NCBI GenBank assembly: GCA_026120185.1
Contig: JANUWF010000008.1
Span: forward strand, 6,448,001 to 6,512,000
Origin: Voacanga thouarsii
Taxonomy: Eukaryota; Streptophyta; Magnoliopsida; Gentianales; Apocynaceae
Length of the DNA: 64,000 bases
Direction of reading: 5' to 3'
Position 1 is the stretch's first letter. Each line of letters begins with the position of its first letter. The position numbers and the translations under genes were made by a program. Of the stretch, positions 34,614 to 46,097 are shown one piece after another. The notes under the pieces were generated by a model, which searched no databases, was not told the origin of the DNA, and worked only from the letters and a program-made list of their open reading frames with translations.

Positions 34614-35152
34614 TATTTTCTCAAGAGAGTTGAATACAACCTAGTATATTTTGAAGAGCTCAAATAACCGCATCACAATCACACCACTGCGGCCAAGAAC
34701 TTATCATCCTTTTCTTGCTTTTATATTATTATTGAAGTATCATGTTTTAATGCATTTTTGGTTGATTTATTGAATTTCTTACCCAAAAATTAGTGGACAA
34801 AAAAACAACTAAATGGTGAAAGACAAAAATAAAATAAGATTTGGGGTGTAGATGTGGAGAGTGTTTTTGATTTTTTTTTTTTTTCAGTGACCAGTATAAT
34901 AGACAGCGTAGTAAGAGATTTGATATCCCAACTTCCCAAAGGTTGGATGCCAAACTCCTTTCAATATGTACCGTACAATATGCTAAAGAAAGCAGTGCAT
35001 TGGGCAAAAACATTAAAGTACAACAAGAACAGAACCTATATTTCCCAGGATATTACTAATGGATTATATGCGACCAACAGCAACTTTCACATTACTCAAT
35101 TACACAGGGACTTCAAAGAAGACGGTATAATGACAAGAACATTCAAGATTGC

Positions 35153-38100
35153 TCAAATTGAATCTTGATATTGAAGAATTGCCTCAAATCTGAACTGTTC
35201 TCCAGGTTCAAATGCTGCTTCAAGATCTTCAAAGCTCTGTTGAACTTGCAAATCTTTACCTACTGACAGACCTTCCTGCGTTTTACAGAAATCATGCAAA
35301 ACTAAAATGGTCATTCCAGTTCTAGTCTCTCAAAGAGAAGAAACCAAACCTAAAGGTAGATGATTGTAGAAGGGATGTGCAGTATTAAATCTCTAACAAC
35401 AGCAATTTCATTTCAAATCTAATAGTTGCAGGATGGTGTGAATTCTAATACACACACAAGAGGAGGAACAAGTGACGCATGCAAAAATTTCTACACTTCC
35501 ATGGAAAAGAATCATGCTTTGGAATCAAAGGATGGATTGTCCTCAATGTACTCAAAGACATGATGTCAACAGGTTTAGTTGGAACAGGAATAAGTGATAA
35601 GGTGTTCATACAACAGGGCAAGGCAGAGAGAAAAAGATAAGCATAGTTTCAAGATCCTTAGCCAGGTTAGCAACACTAAAATATAGTGAAAACATAAAAG
35701 TAAAAATGGACCTAAAAGGAAAAGTTCATGCCAACATATGTAGGACCTCTCTAGAAGAATGAAATGTGTAATATAAACCAGACTGGGTATGGTTAACCTA
35801 GAACTCCATGTAGTAGCTCAATCAGTTTTAATATTTAAAAGAGCTTTCACTTAAAATAATTAAAAAAATTAAAGCACGGTAAGACTTATATGTCAAGCTA
35901 AACAAGCCAAGAATTTTGAAGGGGATGTGAATAATCTACAGGTACCCAGCGGTAGACACCATCATTGAGGTGTTGAAGGATAGAGGAGGCAAATCACATT
36001 TACCCTCTGTACATATTCAGAGATGGTAGAACTGATAACTTTCTTGATCACTTGCTTGTAAACATTTGAAGGTCCAAGAATTTCCAAAAGAATGTTTTTG
36101 GGTATCTGCAAGATGCAACATTAAAAAATTGTTAAAACCATCCTGAAACTATTGTTTGCATTTTTTTTCTTTTTTTGTGGTTGGGGTGGGGGGTTATAAT
36201 TATCCCAATTACCACGGTCATGCTATGCAACTATAAACTAGTTACAGTAACCATGTATCTTTGTCTCCCAAAATAACAAGAAAACTAAAATTGTAATCTT
36301 CTCTCTTCATCTGTGTAGTGCAACTTGGATACAGAAATGAAGACAATGGGGAGAATCAAATATAGAACAAAGTTTTGGCTCACAAGTTAGATGAATTTTA
36401 CTAACTTCAATATAAATACTTTTTAGTAACCAAAGGAAATGTAATGCATGAAAGTAAGCTACGTTTACTTTATGATCGGTGTACAACTACTTTTATATGC
36501 ACCAATTCCTGAAATGACTTGACATAACAAAGTTAATTGTCCAGATTGGTAAGGTTAAATTCGATAACAGTATATACACTACTTGGCTGAACAATTCTAG
36601 TTTTGACAACTTTAAACTGCCATAATGTAATGTGCTTGTGTAATATGGACAATGCTACAGAAAAGAATAACAAAAGAAAAAGTCATCAACTTACATTAGG
36701 CGTCTTCCCTAATAGTTTCAAATTGTTGGCAGAAGATGATCGCATCCAATGAACAATGCACAGAATCAGTTAATGAACCAAAATGAGGAAGAAAAATGAA
36801 GAAAACCAAAATGAAGATGTGTTGGAGATCCAATAGAACAGGTTAATGGTTTAAAAGAGCACTTTTGAAGAAAGTATAGAAAATATTACTTCTAGAATAG
36901 CTTACCCCCTTTGACTCTTCGAAATCCTGGAATTGGTTGAGCATGAGCAACCATTTTTGAAAAAACATCATCAAAAACTGCTTGTGTTCTGGGGCCACAT
37001 ACATCTACACTTACCTGCAGTAGAAGTCACCATTCTTTCAGTGTGTAAAACCAAACCAATCTCATTGTTCAAGAAAATATTTCCTGCTTGCTTAAGACAC
37101 AGCTCCACCAGAGGACACACACACACACACATACATTGTCTAACCAAATCCAATTCTCTCAATACGTTCCTCAAAAAATCCGATTTGTGCGGATTCTTCC
37201 CCCAACTAACAAAGAGATCTTGGCGGAATTGCCACATAAGAGATTGAGCACTATTTTGCAAAGAAATAGCCCACTTGTTTCTCGAGAAGAGATGGGAAAC
37301 ATGCTAACGGGATTTTAGGGAAGTAGAGAAAAATACAAAACTTTATATTTTTTCTATTTGAGAATTGTATACGTAAGATGAGAAGCAGAAATTAATTTTG
37401 TTATACATACAGTTCCCCTGGATTTTTTTCCCCCTTTTTTTTTCTTTCATGATTTCCTAAAGAAAAGCACAAGACAGTCATTAGATGCATTTACCATAAG
37501 CATTGAAAAATTAACCATCTCAGTTTATTTCTATATTCACCTTGAATTCATTAGCTTTGTCAGTTCTACATGTAGTCACAGAAAATTCCTGAAATTGGTG
37601 AGAAGAAAATTGAGTATCTTCCAGCCCTATGTGAAGCAAACAATTGAAACGATTTCAGTAATACCATGAATAGATCAATTTTAGATAAGGACAGAAAAAG
37701 GGTAAGTGCGGAACCTGATGCTACAACTTGAATAGCACATAGTTGTATCATACTTGTGAAAGAACAATTAGACCTAGATTTACAACCAGAAATGACCCTA
37801 AATCATTCTGAAGTTACTTATACCTTGAATACAAACAAGGCATTGAACATCAATACTGGAAAAAAGAGCATAAGCTACGATTTTGTACTTAACAGCTTGA
37901 TAACCACAAGGTATTGGATGATAAATGAGAGAGAAAACATCTCGTAGGAAAATATAGCTCACACAAAGTCAATAAGACTAAAAAAATAAGATTCAAAGAG
38001 ATAGTCATAATGCTGATGTGAAGCAAGGAGTATTTCCATCCTATCACAAAAGAACCGAGTCAAATAGAGAGTGATTATCATACTACTTAACTCACACAAA

Positions 38101-39128
38101 ATTGGATGGGCTTTCCGAAGGAAGTTCAATAGATCAAAACAAGAAATCAGATTCTTAGGTTCTAGCTCAGTATTGATACACTTTTCATGGATACTCCACA
38201 TGTTGTGCATAATTCTTTTTCTACAAAAGCTACTATTTATGACATTGTCCAAATTTCTGTCAATTCTTATCGTTAGCGGGTTTCATTCAAATTAGGCTTG
38301 GTCACGATAACATGTATTTAAAAAGACACTTTTTTCAAATGCAAGACCATCCCACCACTTCCATTCAAACAGATGCCAACTGAGCTACGTTCAACACTAA
38401 AGTTTGACAAAACTGATGTCACAATATGACAAAGATATTCACCCGGAAGAAGCATATCACCTCGCACTCCGAATGGCAATCATCTTCACAAATAACTCAT
38501 ACCTTTCATGAACTCGAGGCAAATTCCACCCCATCTTAGAAGAAATACTTTTTCCTCTATGAATTTGACATGGAACAAATGCATCCACACTTTGCTTGTT
38601 AGTTACAATAGTCTGCAATAGCAAATGAAATTCACACGTCAAAAAAAGATTAAAAAAAAAAAAACCCAACACCCAATTCAAGTATATAACTTCCCATTTC
38701 CTAGTATTACAAATGGGAAAAAAAGGAACATTACGTATACGGCACAGTAAACATTTCACGAATAATCTTGATTAATTAGCATAATTGTACGGTAAGAAAA
38801 ACGAACATATACATGGGCAATAACAAGTATTGAATACAATAAAAAATTCTTAGAAGCACCCTGAATTATGGAAATTCGCCATGAACCTTGACATCTAAAA
38901 GCCAAGCTACAAGTTGCAAAGAACTACAAAATACCCAGTCCCAAACCTGCGCCAAACACCAACCCAAAACAACAAAAATAGAAAAGGAGAAATACTCAGC
39001 AAATAAAAGGGAAAATAAAAAAGAAACAATGCAAGATTTACCCTAGAATTCAAATGAAGGAAGTGGATTTGAGTGTTAACGGCTAGCATTTCCAAACTTC
39101 TCTTTTGTCTCTGGTTCAGTTTTATCAT
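35153..39128 (-). CDS. Small plastid-type protein with trigger-factor ribosome-binding-like domain, multi-exon
   Basis: The exon series on the minus strand has splice sites and phases that fit for the C-terminal part. E7 35153-35275 ([20 protein letters not shown]... to stop); E6 36004-36105 ([18 protein letters not shown]); E5 36695-36708, a 14-nt microexon; E4 36906-37014 ([28 protein letters not shown]); E3 37541-37588 ([16 protein letters not shown]), possibly extending to 37626. Upstream, E2 38503-38612 ([16 protein letters not shown]) and E1 39042-39089 ([16 protein letters not shown], or from a Met at 39128) look like a transit peptide. The domain resembles the bacterial trigger-factor ribosome-binding domain of a small plant family; role in plastid nascent-chain handling is inferred. 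The E2-E3 junction does not keep frame, so an exon is missing from my model. Confidence 0.85.
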
Positions 39129-39129
39129 C

Positions 39130-40125
39130 TTGCATTATTGCAAGACTAGGCATGGAAAGAGGGGAAGTTTTTCTGCATGGACGAAACTACCCTTCGTTTT
39201 GGGGCATTCAACGAAGTACCCTAGAATGGAAATTTTACATGAATCCGTGCACGGCCTTATCTTTAGATCAAAACTAGTTTTGCTGCCGTGCGTTGCATCG
39301 TTAGAAATTTTTAAATTTTTTGTTTATTTTTAATTATTAATTTATTTTTTATATTTTTTATAAAAAAAATTAGTTTATTTTTATGTAATTTTTTATTGTA
39401 TGAACGGAATTAATAATGAATTGTTTTGATTGTATTATTTCGTAAAGAAATTTAAATCTTTTTTATTCAATTTAAATTCTAATATTATTAGATTTCAATA
39501 GATTTGATATAATAAAAGTTTTTGATATATCACTAACACTGCAGAAAAGCCTCTATTCCCAATACCAAAAATGAATTTTTATTATAAATTAAAAAGCATA
39601 TCCCAAGCATCTAGTATTACACTACAATGAAACTAAATATTCCATTTGCACAATTTGAGGTTACAAAAAGTAGATTGTTTTTGTTCAGATTTTGGAAGGG
39701 AGATTATTCTTCAAGTGATACACAACCATATCCATGCATATTGATCAATTAGATATGGAGCTCCCTAGCCAGATCATTAAAATTGTGTAAGGTAAAAAGA
39801 AAAAAGTAACTGTCTATATTTCGATAATGCAGGAAGGTTACATGCTAGCAAGGTGGTGTACATAAATTTTTAGAAGTTTTCGATAGTCCACTGTTGATGC
39901 AGAATGATCATCTCCTACAAAAGTACCAGTACATTAGATATGCTTCTTTTACCACACCCTATGCATTACAGACCAAACATTAAATAGAATTTTTTAGCAA
40001 TAAAATAGAGAGAAGGTAATATACCTTAGCAAAAATGATTCTTTTTTATGAAAGAAGAAGGGACTAAAAGAGAGAGCCTAAGCTGTTGAAGCTGAAACTT
40101 CATATCCTTGAACAAAAGTTCACAA
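39130..40125. other. Intergenic, 5' flank of the trigger-factor-like gene
   Basis: AT-rich, no ORF or repeat terminus. The proximal part (39130-39300) is less AT-rich and is the likely promoter, but no clear TATA box is placed well enough to call. Confidence 0.4.
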
Positions 40126-40129
40126 TTTT

Positions 40130-40851
40130 TCAGTTTGACCAACTACAAAGAGACTCTGTAAGGATTTCCATGGTAACATAATCAGGACTACAGGCCTGTA
40201 CGATCATTTGATCCATATGTTCGAATTCCTTCTCCAACCAATGCCTCTCTTGAAGGCCTTTGAGAAGGAAATTGAATGTTGAGGTATTTGGCCTCACCTC
40301 ATTGTCCTTCATATCATCCAGTAATGAAAGAGCAATTTCAACCTTGTCACTCTTGCAAAGAGCATTAATCAAAGTATTGCAAATGATGGTGTTGGGCCTT
40401 TTGGTTGATACCATTGATATAGAACTCATATCCTTAAATATTTTCATAACTTCGTCTAGATTTCCCACCTTGCAATAAGACTGAATCAGTGCCCCATAAA
40501 TAACAACATTGGGCAGAATACCATCCTTCAACATCTTCTTCATCACTTTATGTGCAGTTCCAAAATCCTCCTTATCACTAAAGTATGTGATCAAAGTGTT
40601 GTATGTGACACAGTCGGCTTCACTCCTGATTTATCCATAAGGGAAAACAGCTCATATGCTCTATCAAATGTATTCTTCCTACAAAATCCACTAATTAAGA
40701 AGACGGCATGCTCATTGTGCTGCAATATCCAAACAAATCTACTATGCCCCAACGACCACCTATGTTTTAAACAAAAGTAGTTCATCATACCAATTATGTA
40801 AACCAAGGCATCCAACAAATGATGAGTTTCATCAACTAAAAACAACACCAA
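40130..40851 (-). pseudogene. P-class PPR protein fragment, truncated and frameshifted
   Basis: The minus-strand frame 40130-40594 holds about four PPR-type helices: FGTAHKVMKKMLKDGILPN, VVIYGALIQSYCKVGNLDE, CNTLINALCKSDKVEIALSL and FNFLLKGLQERHWLEKEFE. It ends in a normal stop. The upstream repeat (ISGFCRKNTFDRAYELFSLM) is in another frame, with the shift near 40610. Nothing upstream of about 40760 continues the array, although PPR proteins usually have ten or more repeats and a mitochondrial or plastid transit peptide. PPR proteins bind organellar RNA. This is the C-terminal remnant of one, in an intron-free form typical of the family. Confidence 0.8.
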
Positions 40852-41167
40852 GCAAACAAAAAATTTTCTGAGAAGAATGAAGATATGATGAACTATTAGA
40901 CAAACTAAGCAACAATTATTTTGTTACTTGAAGCTTGATTGAAGCATAAAAATGAAAAACTCCTTAGATGAACCCATGGGTGCAATTAGTTGAAATGCTA
41001 AAAGCACAAGACGGTCTCCGGGCATGGACCATAAAACACTTAATAAATCGTTCCCATAGATTTACCCACTGAGGACTCGATAAATCATCACTAAAAATTG
41101 TAGCAATAACACTGAATGTAGACTATATGGTCAGCTTATTTGGTTATCAACCAATTCATTCATACGC

Positions 41168-41256
41168 TGCACTCTTGAATTTTTTGAGAAAATCGTACTT
41201 GATCATGGATACCTCGTTGATGTTGTCCTCATCGGCACCCTTTTCATCTGTATAGC
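41168..41256 (-). other. Candidate last exon of an unrecognised gene
   Basis: After a plausible acceptor (CTATACAG at about 41257-41264), one frame reads EKGADEDNINEVSMIKYDFL and ends in KKFKSAAYE and a stop. Composition is protein-like, but I do not recognise the protein. Confidence 0.3.
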
Positions 41257-42394
41257 AACAACAAAGGCGCCACATTAAAGCCAAACTCGGGGTGCAGTTT
41301 CAAATGTTATCCTATTCTTCACTCATTTAAGACTCATTAGCTTCTGATAATTAGATCATGCTTTTTGGTAGCACTGAACTGTAAACTTGATTAACATAAG
41401 CAAAATCAAGATTTTGAGCATGGAAAAATGATTGGATCCATATTCAGCATGCTCCATTTAATGCTCTCGAAACTTCAAATAAGTCTGTTAGGAGTATAAA
41501 CACAAATCAAGGGAAATGAAAAGTAAGAAGAAGCTTATTAGCAAAATTTCTCTAGGGTCTCACATGGTAATGAAGTGCTTCTAGATCTAGAATTTGATCC
41601 AAGTGACACCTTTGGGGTAGAAACTTTAGACAGGAATAGCTACAGGTCTTTTACTTGTTTTGATTCCTTTGATAGCTGTGACACAAAGCTAGAGCTGACA
41701 TAGTTAGTGTCCATTGTGAACAGTCTTCCACCATCCATTTACATCGTACAATTAATCATAAGGTTTTCTTGGGAAATTGTGATGGTCTACTTGTCTAAAA
41801 TTTATCTTACTTATCAGAATCCATATGTCAGTTCGATGAAGCCATTGAGAAAAAAATTCACAATTACAAACAACTATCGTGTTCACCAATGGCTAAACAT
41901 TGTAGTTTATATGTTCAGGATTCATCAAGAAATGCAGGAAATGATGTTCAATATTCTCAGTAGTCTAACCTCCAGTGGAGCTTTTCTATCTCCAAGAGCA
42001 AGAATGGTTTCTCAAAACTTATGCCCAGTTTCTTTCATAACCTGTATATACAAATCATTCTATTAATGAACTCCCAAACACCTTGATATAATGTATTAAT
42101 GCCAACACAAAATGCAATTCCAAAGAAACTCTAGATCATAGACAAAGCGTATGAATCTCTTTCAAAACAAATGAAATTTATCTAAAACAAAAGGGCTTTT
42201 CATGGCAAACCACATTTTCATTGTAAATATCATTTTGTTGTTCTATGTTTTGCAGCAAAAGGGTTTCTCGGTCATTATTTCTGACATATGTTCCCTAGTT
42301 TCTGGCTGAGTTCTGGGAAGCAAAAAATAGTAAATTTGTAAAATTACTTTGAAAGAGAAAAAGGATCAAGTGCTGGTGGGATTGAAAATCACCT

Positions 42395-42680
42395 TTCCCA
42401 TCTTCACTCTCCAAAAGCTTTATCACAACATTGCCTCCCCCCCCCCGGTTGCAGAATCCCATCGTTCCCTGGAGCCAAATGACAGCCATTTAACTCTGCT
42501 CTTCCTTCAACATGATTGTCAGATTGAAATAAGACAGCTTGCCCAACAGCCAAATTAAGTGCTCGCATCCCCAATTTTGCAGATAGAGCTGCAATAGACT
42601 TTTTTCATAAACAACAAATATTCGCATACCAAACATGCTGCTGCCACACCAGAACTTAAGGGATACAGAGTATCATCACG
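42395..42680 (-). other. Candidate exon(s) of an unrecognised gene
   Basis: On the minus strand, an acceptor-like CTATTGCAG at about 42591-42599 is followed by a frame reading LSAKLGMRALNLAVGQAV and VEGRAELNGCHLAPGNDG, then a G-rich run from a C(10) tract at 42437-42446. A possible upstream exon ends at a GTATGC donor near 42630. Function not recognised; it may be a pseudogene. Confidence 0.3.
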
Positions 42681-43501
42681 ATCTGAATATCGAAATATTT
42701 AGTCATCACACCGTTTTAGCAGAAAAAACAAAGTGATTGAAATTTAACAACGAACCGTTGCCTTAACTTCTAAAATGAAGACTTACCAAACAAAAGACAG
42801 TCATACTTTTGCTACTACTATCAAGGTGGCATGCCATTATCTAAAACAAAGTAATTCATGCTTCTCGTCTTCAGTTTTGATCAGACGAGAAATCCTAATA
42901 CTGAACCAAAAATGTGTTTGCACCATAATAACTAACACTTGCATTTCAAAATACACTTAGAACCTACCATTTCTACCATACAATCTAGCATGTTCCACCA
43001 CTTGAAAACAACAAAAGTTAATGACCATCAATAAGCCAGTAAAGAAATACTACAATATCTATGCATACCACCAATTCTGAAAATGGTAAAATAACGCATT
43101 CATCCCACAAAAATTCAACTTAAAAGAATGATCTTTAAGTTGCTGAAGTAAACCACTGTAAGTACTTGAAATTCAAAAAGGCCTTTAGTTGGGTCCACCC
43201 AAAAAACTCTAAAACCTAGCAAAAAACCAGAAATTGCTCAACTTATAATCACAGTTCCCACTAAAAAATTACTCTCGATTGCCAGAAACAATTCCACATT
43301 TCAAACTCTCATAGACTAATTTTGCTAATTTTAATCCTAAAAATACCACTTCCTAATTCAATATACCACAGCATTAACATGACAAACCAAGCCTGAACCT
43401 ACCCCCCACCCCCACCCAAAAAAAAAAAAAAAAAAAATTGCAACCCAATTGAAGAGCTTTCATTGCAATGCATACTGAATTATAAAGCAAACGTAAGAGT
43501 A

Positions 43502-43534
43502 CCTCTACGACCGATCTAGCATAGGCGTCCTCCA
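43502..43534 (-). other. Isolated first exon resembling ECA3-type Ca2+-ATPase start
   Basis: The minus-strand ATG at 43532-43534 opens MEDAYARSVVE, followed at once by a GTACTC donor-like site. From family knowledge, ECA3-type P2A Ca2+-ATPases begin MEDAYARSV.E and then VLDFFGVDP. The upstream GC-richer stretch (43540-43650) looks like a 5' UTR. I could find no second exon (VLDFFGVDP) in the 2.6 kb downstream towards the PPR fragment, so the locus seems truncated. An earlier ATG at about 43582 would give a 26-codon uORF (MGKNRGREAS...). Confidence 0.4.
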
Positions 43535-43924
43535 TTGGGAAGGCAGAAGAGAATAAGATGCCTCCCTACCTCTGTTTTTTCCCATTTTGCTAATCTTCTT
43601 CCCCTCTAACGTGGGCCGGGCAACGACGGGTGCGGGAGAAAGAAACCTAAGAGAACTTCTGATCAAGCTAACCATTTCTTCAAACAGTAACCTAATAAGC
43701 CACTAGCTTCTATTCACCTGTGCAGTCTTATGTATTACACCCTATTCGCCACTGCAGTCTCGTGCTTCTATTCACCGCATCACCCCCAATATTTTTGAAA
43801 TATTTCAAAATCTTCTCTTTTTCTCTCTCTGCCTACTCTCTTCTACAACATTGTAGAGGATCTTTGGCAAATTCCTCTTGGAAGGATGGGCTCGATGACA
43901 GCGGCTTTTTAGTGGTTAGATGCA

Positions 43925-44300
43925 AAAAGAAACAAATTGAATTAGTAACTCTTGGGCGTGCCAATCAAATCTAATGCTTGGGTGATGAATTCGAAGCAAC
44001 GAAACCAAGAAGTTTCGACGATGAATCTGGACCAACGAAACCAAGACTCTTTACCCAGACAGTGAGGAAAAACCTATACATCAGAGCCCAAGCATTAAAT
44101 CGCATATTCAATCACAGGAAACCCAAAAACCAAAAAGACACGAATTGAATCCATAACTATTGGGGGTGCGAATGAATTTGAATACTTTGGCAATGAATTT
44201 GAAACAACAAAATAAAGAAGCTTCGGCGATGAATCCCAACCAATGTAAGGAATTCGAAGCAACAAAACTAAGAATTTTTGGCAATGAATCCCAACAAATG
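43925..44300. repeat. Short imperfect tandem/direct repeats
   Basis: Units around GAATTYGAARCAACRAAA and TTTCGRCGATGAATC recur at about 43985-44035, 44190-44240 and 44255-44300. A larger direct repeat aligns 43925-44040 with 44140-44260. The stop-free minus frame here (44095-44340) is a by-product. Confidence 0.6.
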
Positions 44301-44582
44301 AAATGAAGGAACCCAAACTACTATACATATCAGACTTCACTTCATAAAAAATCTCTTCTAATGATAATAAGAAATAGTCTTTTATTTATACTCTGAAGGA
44401 AAACCGTATGCAATGAAACCTATGAATCAAGCCCAAATCCTGAAACCCAAATACATACCTAGTTAACATACCTAAGAAGAAACCTAAAAGAACACCACAA
44501 ATAACTTCACAAACAACTTCTTTGGTCCAGCCATCATCACGTCAACAAAAATCACCCAATTAACCTAAAGCTACTGAGGTGT

Positions 44583-46097
44583 TGATGCGTATTTATTTGG
44601 GTATAAAAATCATATAAAAATAAGCACATTTCCAATTAAGTTTAAATTAAAACGTTAACCCCAAATTACACATATGAGCAAGCGTACTCATCATTAACAT
44701 AGCATAGGGTTCAAACGAGTGTCGATCTTCAAGGAACAATTATGCATTAATCACTTTTCTCTTATTGTTTAACCAACTCAATAAAGTGAAAAAGAAATAA
44801 AAAGGAAAAGAAAATAAAAGAATATATACATGTCAAGGATGGAAAAGTATGTAACTTAAACCATTATTTTGACAAACATAAACTTAAAAGTATTTAATCA
44901 TTTTCCTAACTAATTATTCTCTTGGCATCATAAAGGATTAAGATAGATTCACTTCTTTGGTCAATCCATGAAATCACTATCCTCTAGATAAATTAGTATC
45001 ACTTGGTCTGTCTCAACTAATTCACCCAAAAGATGCATTAATGACATTCCTTGATTAAATTTCCTTGTTCTGGCAAATTTAAAGCATGAAATTAATCAAT
45101 GAATCCTTGGTCTGGCAGATATCAATTAACCATTAATTACTCAGTCCTCAGCAATTAACCCTATTGGTCTAGTAAGTTAATCACCAATCAAATATGAAAT
45201 TAATAAATTGAAATCATCATCAACCCCTTTGGTCTAGTATGTTAGTGAAAAGAGACAACTAATTAATCTCATAATATGCACAAGTAATTAAATACCAAGA
45301 AGAATAATCAATAATCAAAAGATCAAATAACTCTAAAAATCATGAATACCTAAAACAATATTAAATTACAATAAAACAATTAATATATCATTGTTCAAGA
45401 AAAAGAAAACAAAGTAAAAGAAAGTACTCATAAACAAGCCTCATTCTTCTTCCTTTGTAGACCCTCTTGCACAACCCTCCTTGATTTGAAGAATTCCTCC
45501 TCGATTTGAGTGATTTTCTGTCATGATCTATGAATTCCTTCCTTTTTCCTTGTGTTTTCCATCTATTTATAGGCTTAGGAAATGCCTAAACTCGTTGGTG
45601 TAGGGTTTTTGGCCGAGTAGAAGTAGGAAGATACTAAAATTCTACAGATTACCAAAAATCGCGTACAAAAATCAAGGTACCACCTCAATATCAGGTCACA
45701 GCCGGCGCTGCCTTGGCTGCCTAGAGCCGGTGCCGATTATGTTCGGTTTCTTCAGTTGTTCGCCGATTTTTTCTTGATTTCCTCTCAATGTTTTCCAGAG
45801 TGCAGCCGGCACCGGTTCGATTCTGTTCCAGTTCATCTTATTGATTTTTTTGTCATCTCGAAGTACGTGCTAATAGCACGTGATGGGCATCAGTTCCTCT
45901 GCTATAGCCGGCGCCGCCTCTACTCTGTTTTGTGACGTTTTTACCTTGTTTTACCCCTAAAATCTGAAATAATGCACAAGATACATTTTCAAGTGTAAAG
46001 TCTCAAATATGAAGGAATATGGCCAGTTATTGAACAAAATGTATCACAAAATAACCTCAAATAATTAGAAAAAATATGACTAATTTAGGCCCTATCA
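44583..46097 (-). repeat. 3' LTR of the Athila-like element (1515 bp)
   Basis: In window coordinates it runs TGATGCGTATTT...GGCCCTATCA. On the minus strand it is preceded by the purine-rich ATGTGGGAGAATA (complement at 46098-46110). A minus-strand TATA box, CTATAAATAG, lies at 45563-45572. Upstream in element sense, at 45690-45930, are repeated words of the type CAGCCGGCGCCG / CAGCCGGCACCGGTTC. Confidence 0.9.

Noticed and set aside
34854..35168. 104-codon plus-strand ORF
   Set aside because: It overlaps the antisense of the last exon and 3' UTR of the trigger-factor-like gene and has no recognisable content.
37118..37133. (AC)n tract as a notable satellite
   Set aside because: Only about eight units inside an intron; ordinary microsatellite.
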